Below are positions 10,181 through 20,600 of a stretch of 64,000 nucleotides of DNA, one piece after another. The stretch is from Blumeriella jaapii (lineage: Eukaryota > Ascomycota > Leotiomycetes > Helotiales > Drepanopezizaceae). Under the pieces are notes generated by a model. That model was given only the letters and a program-made list of their open reading frames with translations, was not told the origin of the DNA and did not search any database. The stretch covers positions 888,501 through 952,500 of the forward strand of contig VWND01000010.1 of assembly GCA_009599575.1 (NCBI GenBank), read 5' to 3'. The position numbers and the translations under genes were made by a program. Each line of letters starts with the position of its first letter. Position 1 is the first letter of the stretch.

Positions 10181-10865
10181 TGACAGAGGCAACGTTTCGT
10201 CTTGAATCGCTCGCGTTCTTTGTGAGAAGGGGAGGTACATAAATATTTAAGAAGAATGGAATGGTGTCTGGCATTACTGCTGGATACCTCCCGAGGTACC
10301 TACTGTTTGCTTGCTTGCTCATTTCGTTACCTCGCTTGTTGGCTACCCGATTTTTACCATTTCGATCGTCCTCTTGGAGTAAATCGCTTTTGGCCGAGCG
10401 GAGTCGGGAGTGGAATTTTTCTTGGCTTGAGACAGCAAGACACCACCAGCAAGCATCAAATACCGAAACATCGGGACAGAAAAAAATAGAACAGGAAAAA
10501 AATTAGAAGAAGAAACGGGGTGCGGGGGGGGAGTAGCAGGATGTTCTCCCACCAACCTACCACCATACCTAGCACGCCGGTCGTGCCCACGCCCACACTT
10601 ACCCCTTATAGCCCAAACAATAACCAAAATGCGAGGCAGAACGAGAGCGAAAGTCAGACACTGCTGAGTTCACTAACCGCCACACTCGCAGCTTCCAGAT
10701 GCCGCGTGCTCGACTACCCAACGCCCCCCGCAGGTCCACAGACTAGATCCAGGAGAACCACGAGCGTCTTCACGACGCTGATGCCCGCGCCACTGCGCGT
10801 TTCTCGGACAAAGTTAGCAGCACCGCCTTCTAAAACAGCGTTTCACGCGGCAAGAAGCGACGGAG

Positions 10866-11693
10866 ATGGAAACGGAAACGCAAACGGAAAAGGAACAGGA
10901 CGTACCAGTGACGAGACCATCAGTCGTGCAGCCGCTGCTACGGCACGGATCGTACGCTGCGCCAGTCGAGACGTGTTTCGATGCTCGCGATGAAGGGTGG
11001 AGCGCGTCTCGCTCGCCCGATCGCTACGCGCCGGCTTCATACCGGTATGCTGGAGAGGCGGCGGCGGCGGCGGTCGTTTTCGACGCCGTGAACTGGAGCG
11101 CGCCGGCTGGGAGCGAGACGAGCAGTTGGGTGAGCCCTTGGTGTATCCGGGAGAGCGAGGGCAACGTGTGGGATGGGAATTGGGGGGCCGATGAGCCTGG
11201 TTCGACGCGTACCAGCACGAGCACCGCGCGCAGCCCGAGCCCGGGGCTGCGCGACGGGCGCCCGAGTCTCGCGCGGGACCTCGAGCGGGTGGTTCAGGAG
11301 TTCGCGACGAGGCTCGCGTGCGTCGACGTCTTCGCGGCGCTGGACGTCGATGCGCTCGTCGCGGAGCCAGGGCGCGTCTTTGCGGACCACGATGCGCACC
11401 GGGGAGCGACGTTCATGGATCTGAGACGGCACGTGACGAGAAGCAGTTGTTGGTGCTATTGGTGTGAGCTGGATCGGAGCAAGGAGCGGCGAGGCCAACA
11501 CGATGCCACGATGTGGTGTGGGTGTGATGGATGTGCAGAGGTCGTGGATGAGGGGGATGAGGTGGTGGGTGTTGGTGGTGCCGAGTGGCATTGCCAGCTG
11601 GTGAAGCAGATCCGGAAGCAGGAGAGATGGGCGACGAAGATGGTTGAGAATCGTTCAGCTCGGGAGGATGAGGATTGGATGAGATGGAGATGA
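10866..11693 (+). CDS. Hypothetical Cys/Trp-rich orphan protein
   Basis: Open frame of 275 residues that is not recognised. The N-terminal part (1-130) is low complexity and Ala/Ser-rich. Residues about 135-190 look helical and ordered. The C-terminal part has two Cys/Trp clusters, SSCWCYWCELD near residue 192 and TMWCGCDGC near 215, which could bind metal, then a basic helix and WMRWR at the end. Third codon positions are GC-rich, as in coding DNA nearby. The frame is open back to 10818, where an acceptor-like TTAG occurs, so an upstream exon (perhaps within 10520-10815) is possible and the start is uncertain. Divergent repeats follow directly downstream. It could also be spurious. Confidence 0.45.
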   Translation: METETQTEKEQDVPVTRPSVVQPLLRHGSYAAPVETCFDARDEGWSASRSPDRYAPASYRYAGEAAAAAVVFDAVNWSAPAGSETSSWVSPWCIRESEGNVWDGNWGADEPGSTRTSTSTARSPSPGLRDGRPSLARDLERVVQEFATRLACVDVFAALDVDALVAEPGRVFADHDAHRGATFMDLRRHVTRSSCWCYWCELDRSKERRGQHDATMWCGCDGCAEVVDEGDEVVGVGGAEWHCQLVKQIRKQERWATKMVENRSAREDEDWMRWR

Positions 11694-11819
11694 GGATAGA
11701 GGCTGAAGAAGTCAAGGGACGACGATGATGGGCAACGATCGCGGCGGCTCTATCCAGGTTGGGCTTTCCAACCATTGTATTACCATGGACGAAAGGATGA
11801 CTAATGATCAGAAATAATT

Positions 11820-12310
11820 CAATGTTTAGGAAAGGCAACTGTTGACCAAAGAGACGATGTTTAGGAAAAGACAATTGTTAACGAAAACGATTCAATGTTT
11901 AGGAAAGACAACTGTTGACCAGAAAGAATTCAATGTTTAGGAAAAGATCACTGTTAACCAAACAGAAATCATTATCTAGCATAAGATAATTGTTAATCAC
12001 AAAGAAATTAATATTAAGGAAAGACAAATGTTGATCAGAAAGAATTCGATGTTTAAGAAAGGCAACTGTTGACCAAAAAGACGATATTTAGGTAAAGACC
12101 ATTATTCACGAAAAAGATTCAATGTTTAGGAAAGACAATTGTTGATCAGATAAAATTTGAAATTATGAAAGACAAATATTGATTACAAAAAATTTAATAT
12201 TTAGGAAAAAAAAAAAAAGCCGTTAACCAAATATAATTTAACGTTTAGAAATAACCATTTATTGACCAAATAGATTTCCATGTTCAGAAAATCATTATTG
12301 ACCAAGATAC
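11820..12310. repeat. Diverged 38-bp minisatellite, about 13 units
   Basis: Successive copies of a unit built around TGTTTAGGAAAGACAAYTG followed by TTGACCAAAAAGA recur at 11823, 11858, 11896, 11934, 11973, 12012, 12050, 12085, 12123, about 12161, 12198, 12242 and 12281. Spacing is 35-39 bp except one 44-bp step that contains a poly-A insertion (12203-12217). Units differ by many substitutions, so the array is old. It is AT-rich compared with flanking DNA. No coding frame runs through it. Confidence 0.85.
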
Positions 12311-12960
12311 CTATGAACCAACACAAAACAAGACATCTATAGGAAATTAAAGAGAAGCATAAAAGGCAAAGGAAAATACTCCCGAGACCGACCGACTGAT
12401 GACAAGCCAAACCATGGCATGCCCCTGCCTGAACGAAAAAGGCGGCATCAGAAATGAGACGTGAGAATCAGAATCAGAGAAGGCGAGATGACATTGCCAG
12501 CGAGCGCACCAGCAGCGATCTCTGACGGCACCAGCAGCATCCCACCAAAGCCTGTCGGCAAAATCCCACTTCTAGATCAGTCGGGTACAGTACAATCTCT
12601 CTTAGTCAATCGGTCTGTGAATGGCGGCGCGGCGGGCAAGCATCTTGACCAAGAAGGTTTGGAGGAGAAACGGGACCGACCTTGCTTCGGCCGAGGGCCA
12701 AGGTTGGTTTGGAGGGCGAAACGCGGCGCGAAACAGGGGGAGGGAGCAGTGGAGAGGGAGAGGAAGATGAAGAAGAACAAGCAGAAGAACAAGCAGAAGA
12801 AGATGGGAAAGTTTGTGTCGACGATGGCTTTCCCGCATGGGCCGAAAAGATTCGAGGCCTGGCTGAAGGCTTTTCCAGGTACGCGCACGGACGACGCTCG
12901 CTCGTTTGAAACGACTGCGATGACTGTGGTACAGGAGAGGAGGGTACGGTACCGCGCGTG

Positions 12961-13018
12961 GGAGGGGGTTGGGGGTGGGGGTGGGGGGGGTGGGGAGGGG
13001 GAGGGGGAGGGGAGGTGG
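12961..13018 (+). repeat. G-run tract with G-quadruplex potential
   Basis: The plus strand holds at least eight runs of four or more G separated by one or two T or A bases. It lies about 1.1 kb upstream of the glycogen synthase ATG. This exceeds the simple four-run quadruplex pattern several times over. Confidence 0.85.
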
Positions 13019-13524
13019 AGGTACAGACAGTACTGGAGGTACAGTGCTGTGTGTACCGTACTGTCAGGATTCATTGGTGCGAGTCGTACCGCACCGGAAA
13101 TCGAGAGAGCAGCAGCGGCAAGAGAGCAAAGTGGACGAGGCGGAAAGACAAGAAAGGGAGCATGGCACGATGATCGGGTACCGTATTTCTTGTGTTGACA
13201 GACAGTAGCTAGGAGTAGGGGAATGGTCAGAGAGAGTTTGTATGTGTAGATATGTATGGACTGTATCTGTATTGTATTGTACTGTACTGTACATATACAC
13301 ATATACGTATATGCGTGTGTGTACTGTATATGTAAATGTATGCGTATATATGTAGATGCGCATATACGTAGATGCGTCCCTATACATATATATACACAGA
13401 TGCGTACCTATATACACATACAGTACCTGTATAAATGCACAGACAGTACATGCAGTAAACAAGTGGCATAGCGCTGCCAAGCTTCTCCAGCCTCCCTCTC
13501 CACAGGCCATTGACGTCAGTCCGG

Positions 13525-13680
13525 TCGAGTACAATAGTGTACAGCGGAGGAATAAACCGTAATGTGCCGTAATGTACCGTCGTGTACCGCCGTGTACAGG
13601 GCCGTACTGTGTAACACGGTACTGTACAGTACGGTACTGGACTGTACATACTGTACATTCTGTACATTCTGTACATAACT
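13525..13680. repeat. GTAC-dense palindromic stretch
   Basis: About fourteen GTAC tetramers occur in roughly 150 bp, many as CTGTAC or CGTGTAC, ending in a CTGTACATT direct repeat. Further GTAC sites occur at 13021-13065. GTAC is its own reverse complement, so both strands are equally dense. Confidence 0.75.
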
Positions 13681-13732
13681 TCACTCGCTCCAGTCCCCAC
13701 CGCCGGCGAAAGAACAACGACACCACTGTCTT

Positions 13733-13798
13733 TCTCTCTCCCTCCCTCTCTCTCCCTCTCTCTCCCTCTCCCTCTCCCTCTCCCTCTCCCTCTCCCAC
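13733..13798. repeat. CT-rich microsatellite (CTCTCC / CTCCCT units)
   Basis: A pure pyrimidine tract on the plus strand about 335-400 bp upstream of the glycogen synthase ATG. CT tracts of this kind are common just around transcription starts of well-expressed genes in filamentous fungi, so it may mark the core promoter or leader. Confidence 0.8.
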
Positions 13799-14129
13799 GC
13801 CCCCTCTTCCTCACTTCAAGAGCTGCTCCTTCTCGTCCCTCCTCATCTTCACCCCCTTCTACTTCGAGTTACTTCCCTCACGTCGCTTCACCTGCACTAC
13901 CGACAACCTCCTCATCTCTTTTCCCTCTTCCTTCCCTCTCCCTCTCCCTCTCCCTCCTTCTCTTTCATACCCATCCCATCCCACACAACAACATCGACAA
14001 CACCAACACCAACACCAACACCAACAACATCGAACAATAACCATAACAACGAAACCCCCCACACGCCGCTGCTCCGGACGCAGCTATCTCCACCCCTCCC
14101 CCTCCTCCCCCCCCGCCCACACACACACC

Positions 14130-16596
14130 ATGCCGGAAACAACCAACAGAGATGTCCGGAATCACTATCTCTTTGAGATAGCCACCGAGGTCGCCAACCG
14201 AGGTATGCTTCTCACGCTTCCCACGCTTCCCACGCTGCTCATGCGGCGATCGCGAGCCCGCCCGCCCGCCAGCCACGACCCAACCCAACCCTCACCCCAT
14301 GGAACAAGCTCCTGCTGACCCCCCCCCGACAGTCGGTGGCATCTACTCCGTGATCAAGTCCAAGGCCCCCGTCACCACGGCCGAGTATGGCGACCGATAC
14401 TGCCTCATCGGTCCGCTGAACCGGCAATCCGTAAGTCGTCATCCACCACCCGTCCTCGCGGCGAGCGTCGCGCTCCCCCCCCCCTCCCAGCATCGCCGGC
14501 TAACCCGCAGACAACAGGCCGCCGTCGAGGTGGAAGCCCTGACGCCGACGAATCCCGAGCTGGCCGCCACGATCGAGGCCATGGAGTCGCGTGGCATCGG
14601 CATCCTCTACGGCCGCTGGTTGATCGAGGGCGCGCCGCGCGTGCTGCTCATCGATACGAAGACGGCCTACCGCTTTCTGGACGAGTGGAAGGCCGACCTG
14701 TGGAACACGGCCGGCATCCCCTCGCCCCCGGGCGATGACGAGACCAACGAGGCCGTGGTCTTTGGCTACCTGGTCGCCTGGTTCTTGGGAGAGGTAAACA
14801 GACATGACCCCACCACCCGCGAAGATGGCCGAGAGCCCGCCGGCTAACATGATGCGCGCGCGCGCCGTACAGTTCGTGGCCCACGAGAAGACCAAGGCCG
14901 TCATTGCCCATTTCCACGAGTGGCTGACGGGCGTCGCCCTCCCCCTCTGCAAGAAGCGACGCATCGACGTGACGACCATCTTCACCACGCACGCCACCCT
15001 CCTCGGCCGATACCTGTGCGCCGGCTCGGTCGATTTCTACAACAACCTCCAATACTTTGACGTCGACGCCGAGGCCGGGAAGCGTGGCATCTACCACCGC
15101 TACTGCATCGAGCGCGCCTCGACGCACGCCTGCGACGTCTTCACGACGGTCTCCCACATCACGGCCTACGAGTCGGAGCACCTCCTGAAGCGCAAGCCGG
15201 ACGGCGTGCTCCCCAACGGGCTCAACGTCACCAAGTTCTCGGCCATGCACGAGTTCCAGAACCTCCATCAACAGGCCAAGGAGAAGATCCACGACTTCGT
15301 GCGCGGCCACTTCTACGGCCACAACGACTTCGACCCGGAGAACACGCTCTACTTCTTCACGGCCGGGCGCTACGAGTACCGCAACAAGGGCGTCGACATG
15401 TTCATCGAGTCGCTGGCCCGCCTCAACCGCCTGAAGTCGGCGGGCTCCAAGATGACGGTCGTCGCCTTCATCATCATGCCGGCCCAGACGCAATCCCTGA
15501 CCGTCGAGGCCCTGAAGGGACAGGCCGTGATCAAGTCCCTGCGCGACACGGTCGACGTCATCGAGCGCGGCGTCGGCAAGCGCATCTTCGAGCGCGCCAT
15601 CAAGTGGCACGACGGCGACGTCATGCCCGACGACAAGGACCTGATCACCAGCCAGGACCGCATCCTCCTCCGCCGGCGCCTGTTCGCCATGAAGCGACAC
15701 GGCCTGCCCCCCATCGTGACGCACAACATGGCCAACGACTCGGAGGACCCCATCCTGAACCAGATCCGCCGCGTCCAGCTCTTCAACCACCCCAGCGACC
15801 GCGTCAAGATTGTCTTCCACCCCGAGTTCCTGAACTCGGCCAACCCCGTGCTGCCCATGGACTACGACGAGTTCGTCCGCGGCACCCACCTCGGCGTCTT
15901 CTCCTCCTACTACGAGCCGTGGGGCTACACCCCGGCCGAGTGCACCGTCATGGGCGTGCCCAGCATCACGACCAACCTGTCCGGCTTCGGGTGCTACATG
16001 GAGGAGCTGATTGAGAACTCGACCGACTACGGCATCTACATCGTGGACCGGCGCATGAAGGGCGTGGATGACTCCGTCAACCAGCTCACCTCCTTCATGT
16101 TCGACTTCGCCGGCAAGTCGCGTCGGCAACGGATCAACCAGCGCAACCGCACCGAGCGCCTGAGCGACCTGCTGGACTGGAAACGCATGGGCATGGAGTA
16201 CGTGAAGGCGCGCCAGCTGGCCCTCCGCCGCGCCTACCCCTCCTCCTTCGGCAGCGAGGAGGAGGACGATTTCATCCCGGGGATCGAGCAGAAGATCTCT
16301 CGCCCCTTCAGTGTGCCCGGCTCGCCGCGCGACCGCAGCGGCATGATGACGCCGGGTGACTTTGCCAGTCTGCAGGAGGGCCGCGAGGGCCTGAGCACGG
16401 AGGATTACGTGGCGTGGAAGCTGCCGTGAGTTTGGCGACGAGCGATGTGGTGTGGGAGAACGATGCTAACCCGTGATGCAGGGAGGAGGAAGATCCTGAC
16501 GAGTACCCGTTCCCGCTCACGCTGAGAGCGAAGAAGCCCAGCGGGCCTTCGAGCCCGGCCGAGTCGCTCATCACCAATGGCAAGACCCCGTCGTAG
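14130..16596 (+). CDS. gsy1: Glycogen [starch] synthase
   Basis: Five exons: 14130-14202, 14333-14430, 14518-14793, 14873-16425, 16482-16596. Introns are 130, 87, 79 and 56 bp, all GT-AG; the last has a GCTAAC branch point at 16465-16470. Joined length is 2115 nt, 704 residues, the usual size for fungal GSY (GT3 family). The start [20 protein letters not shown] leads into the nucleotide-sugar motif [19 protein letters not shown] and the [16 protein letters not shown] segment with the catalytic E-x7-E pair are intact. The C-terminus has the regulatory Ser cluster [16 protein letters not shown], the conserved phosphorylation region. It transfers glucose from UDP-glucose to growing glycogen in the cytosol. 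Exon 4 has a very strong G/C preference at third positions, unlike most neighbours, which suggests high expression. Confidence 0.96.
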
Positions 16597-17627
16597 CCAG
16601 GCGCGTCCGGGGGGGTGGCCAGGGGGCAGGGGATGATGGGATGGCGGGCTGTTTGATCATATACGACATGAGTAATGGGTGTGGAGGAGGGGGAGGCGGA
16701 GGACGAGAAGCACCAGAAGGAGGAGTGATGGTCTGGAATGCAACCCGGCATCGGGCTGCGCATGGGGTGTGTGGAACAAGGCAGGACAAAGCCAGAAAAA
16801 GCAAACTAATTGTGTACCAAGATTTTCCCTCTATCTGTCTCTTTGCGCTCATCGCATCATCTATCTTTCTCTTTGCGTGTGCACATCATGCATGCATGGC
16901 ATTGGGGTGTGCTCCCAGGGGTTTTTGTTGCACGAGGTTCGATTCTTTTTTGGTTCCCTGATGCATGTCGTGGACTCGGTGCGGTTGATCGATTGTGTCG
17001 ATTGATCTGTATCGAGTTATGTTTGCGTGTAAATGTATACACTGATACCAACTTCAATTCTCGACGTAAATGGTATCTTGTTTTCTAGTCTTTTCAATCT
17101 TATGGAGAGGGGTCCTAGGAGGGGTGGATGTCGCTTCTGCGTGACTGACTTACAGTACAGTGCTGAGTGATTGGCTGGCTGGCTGGCTGGGTTGGAGCTC
17201 ACATCGAATAGGAAATAAAGACAATCGCGTATCATGGAGCCAAGCGAAGCAAGTCAAATGCCATATATTTTCATGTATTCCCTCCCCTGTTCCATCGCTT
17301 ATTCTTGGAATACGTGACACACTAGCAAAAGTTCCCTCCCTCAACGCCCCATGCCCCGGCTCCCACCCAGGCAATGTTTGAGCCCGATCTAGCGAGGAGC
17401 AAAACCGAAAGTGGTATTAAAGACGCCGATGCTATGCCAAAAGCAAGAAAATGTGTCGAAAGGATCACGAGTTACGTGGTACCATCTACCGCTAGAAGGT
17501 ACGCACGTTGGTGTGGCCCGCCGTTCCTTCCCGTCTTAGACCCCCCTCTACCATGCAGCAAAGCATGATATCAAATCCCTGATTTTGGGAGCATCGCGGC
17601 GTCTCAACGATCTCGAACCGCATGGTT
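16597..17627. other. Convergent intergenic region
   Basis: About 1 kb between the 3' ends of gsy1 (+) and the Ulp2-like gene (-). It is partly low complexity (GGCTGGCTGGCTGG near 17171). No gene or structured RNA is supported. Confidence 0.5.
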
Positions 17628-20600
17628 CTAAGACGCGAAAGTGACCGCCCCAGATCTCAGAGTTTTCCGTCTCTTCGGCTCTGGACTGCCTTGATGATTG
17701 TCCCTTTTCACCCTTTTAGGGCCGGCAGGAGATATGTGTCCGAGTCTTGAACCTTCGAGGAGTCTATTAACGGGATTTGTAGGTTGAAGGGCCTGTTCGG
17801 GTGGCGTACATGGCAGTAAATCGGGCGACGGAAGACCATCATGGCTGAACAGCATCTCTTCCTCGTCATCTAACTGAGCGGCTGACGCAGGCCCGGCCAC
17901 AGCCCGTTCAGGCGTTGTAGTAGAGATAAGTTGTATTTCGTCGTCTTCGGCCATGCTGATGTCGTGCTCTTGCATGCCATTCATTTTGCCATCAGTCCTC
18001 GCATTACGCCCTTCCGAGAAAAACTTGGAGCGCATTGTAGCTGTGGTATCTTGCAAAGACGCATTTGCGATCGTTTCTGCAGAGAAATGATTTCTAAACA
18101 GACCTGGACTTCTGAAGTACGTGTGCTGGCCTTTCTTATGTTCACTGTGGTCTTCGATGTCAGGGCTACTATAAGGATGGGGATGAGCCAGGACCTGGTA
18201 CGTCGTCTTCTCCTGTGAGTTTGCAACAACCTCATCTCGCGGGCGCTTCGCGGATCGGGAATTCTTGCTCTTCGTTTGTGGGTCGGTACTCTGCCTTTCG
18301 CGCCCAGTGTCATGTTTTGGTAACTTTTGGGTGTGAAGTTCGTTCCCGTCCATTTCGTGCGTAGACTCATCATCGATGCAGTATACAGGTACAGAGGGTC
18401 TCGCGCCATTCATCTCAGACACAAGGTTATCCTCATGGTTATGGCCTACAGCATGCCAGAATACAGATGTGGCCTTCAAGAGTTTGCTGGTCAGCAAACC
18501 GGGCTGACTTACGGTTCTCTGAGAGTTGTCACGCACCTCATTTCTGGGCAAATTGGCTGTCTCCGACGCTGTTGGCCCATGATGGTTGTCTGACGATTTT
18601 ACATCGGCATCAATGGACGAAATTGCCGGTGCATGCTGTCCATTTGTCTTTGACTTTGTCGGTGGCTCAGCAAGCTCATCGTTCCCCGTCGAGGTCTGAG
18701 CATCATTCGGTGAAGGAGAGGCTTGAGAGTTCGTCGATACTTCCCGTGATGCGTGTTTCAACGCTGGCGCAAATGTAGCTTTGTCTGGTGTCTTTGCAGC
18801 CTTCTTGTTCCTGATCTTCGCTATTTTCTCGGCTTCCGCTTCAGCAGCTTGGACTTCTTGAAGGCGAAACAGCAAGTCTCTGATGTCATTGCGCAATTTC
18901 GAGGCCGGAGGCCATTTTGGTTTGTCCTCTGCCACTTCGTCGTCGTCTTCAATCGTGATGCGGGTTTCTGGATCTTGGCCTTGCAATATGTTTTGGATGA
19001 ACTCATCCGGCTGTTTGAGGAATTGCTCGACGTACGTAAGCAAGAACAGGCCACAATCACAATGGTTGTTTTGTTGGGGAAGTCGTTTGGCTGTCATTCC
19101 AAGATGTCCGGGGTCCTTGACATCAATGTTTTTTTTGGCTTTGATCTCTTGAAGCAGATACTTTTTCAAATTTGTGCAAGTCGGAGAATGTGACATTCCA
19201 AGAGAATCGAGAGTGATGATGCGTGGTTCTGAGAGACTGTATTTGCGGCCGGGCGCGACTCCCGACTTCCTCTTGCTTTTCTTGATCTGACTCTGTTTGA
19301 CTTCATCCACACCTGATGACTTTTCCAACAAAACAAAAGCTGCTGGTCCATTAGGGCCCGGCAGTATGTCCGATGTGATGTTTGCAGGGGGCGGGTCATC
19401 GATATATGTTTCTGTATTGCCATTGGCAAGAGAAGATGCTCTATCAAGCTCGGTCTCCGAAACTGGTAGAGATTGTTCACCATCCCCCAGGCTCATATCC
19501 TCCATCTCAGCGACGGGAAGGTCATTCTTTAGGAAACTCTGAGGCGACTGTTCGGGCGAAACTTGCTTCGAAATTGGCCCATTTTCAACCGTACGACTCT
19601 CCTGATTATCTTCTCTGGATCTTGCATGTGGCGACGGACTCTTGACTTTCCCGGGAGACTCCCTGAGCAGTTTAGGGGCATTACAAATGATGGCGACATA
19701 CCAATGAACGGTTTCATTGACAGGTACAACGATGTAATCGTACTCCAGCAGGTCCACCTTTGCAGTCCAACGTGCAACAGCTTCGTAGTTGATGCTACCT
19801 GCCCTACCTTTAGTCGATTTGGTCAATCTTTCGTAAAAAAAAGTATTGTGGAAATAGATTCGTTTCGCCAAATCTGGACGCTCTCGGCCGAGACGTTCTT
19901 CAAGCCAGCGAAGGTAGAACACAATCAGGTTGTCATTCAAAAATTCTCCTTCATCCAGCCGCTCAATGTCTTGTCGATCTACCGAAGCTTTGTTCTTCCC
20001 CTTGGAAGGATAAATGACAGAGTTGCTATTCGGCCAGTATTTCTCCTCCCATCCTCTGTTTTCGACCGTCCAACGCGGAGGATCTGGAGTAGGTGATCGC
20101 TTCAATCGTGGCTGGCGAGATGGGGTCGGAGAAAATAGACTGTCACCTGGAACCTTCCTGGAGCGGGTTTCGCGAGAAGATGTTTCCTTGAGGTCGGCAC
20201 GATTTGCGCCACCATAGAACTCCGACGAACTGACCTCGTTGCTCTGGCGACGATGCGTACTGTTATTCAATGAACCAGGGCCATCAGGGTTTCCTTCCAT
20301 TCGCCTGGCGAGACCCTTTGGTTTCCGAAGCTCTCTATTGCCGCTCTCGTCTTCTTGATGCAGTTCACCGTTCCTTGAAGAGTGCTGACTATTGTTTTCC
20401 CCAAGTCGCTTTTGATTTCTCTGAGAAATGGCTTTAGCTAGCTTTATATCATCTGGCTCATCTGCTACTTGAGCTTGTGGCGGCTTGAAATTAAGTAGCT
20501 TTGGAAGCACATTGTTGAAGACCTTTTCTAGGTGATCGCTGTAGATATCGAGTTAGCAATGTGAAACGGGGTTGCAACGGGAAAAGCTTACTCTAATTTC

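Larger units (their letters stand above)
9623..10865. other. Gene-poor, repeat-rich intergenic region
   Basis: About 1.2 kb with a pentamer tract, a purine tract (listed separately) and low-complexity sequence. A frame at 10520-10993 is Ser/Thr/Pro-rich and could be an upstream exon or noise; it is not supported as a separate gene. Confidence 0.45.
11694..14129. other. Long upstream region of glycogen synthase
   Basis: About 2.4 kb without a supported gene. It contains the 38-bp minisatellite, a G-run tract, a GTAC-dense stretch, TA/TG alternating sequence near 13255-13440 and a CT-rich leader. The frame 12461-13198 is Lys/Glu/Gly low complexity and is judged spurious. The region may hold a long 5' leader for the downstream gene, as is common for GSY genes, but no leader intron was proven. 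Confidence 0.5.

Noticed and set aside
12461..13198. 245-codon frame upstream of gsy1
   Set aside because: Composition is Lys/Glu/Gly low complexity from repeats, including the G-run tract; no ordered segment.
14648..16129. 493-codon open frame antisense to glycogen synthase
   Set aside because: It mirrors exon 4, whose strong G/C third-position bias removes stop codons on the opposite strand. The protein is Val/Asp/Gly-rich and has no family look.
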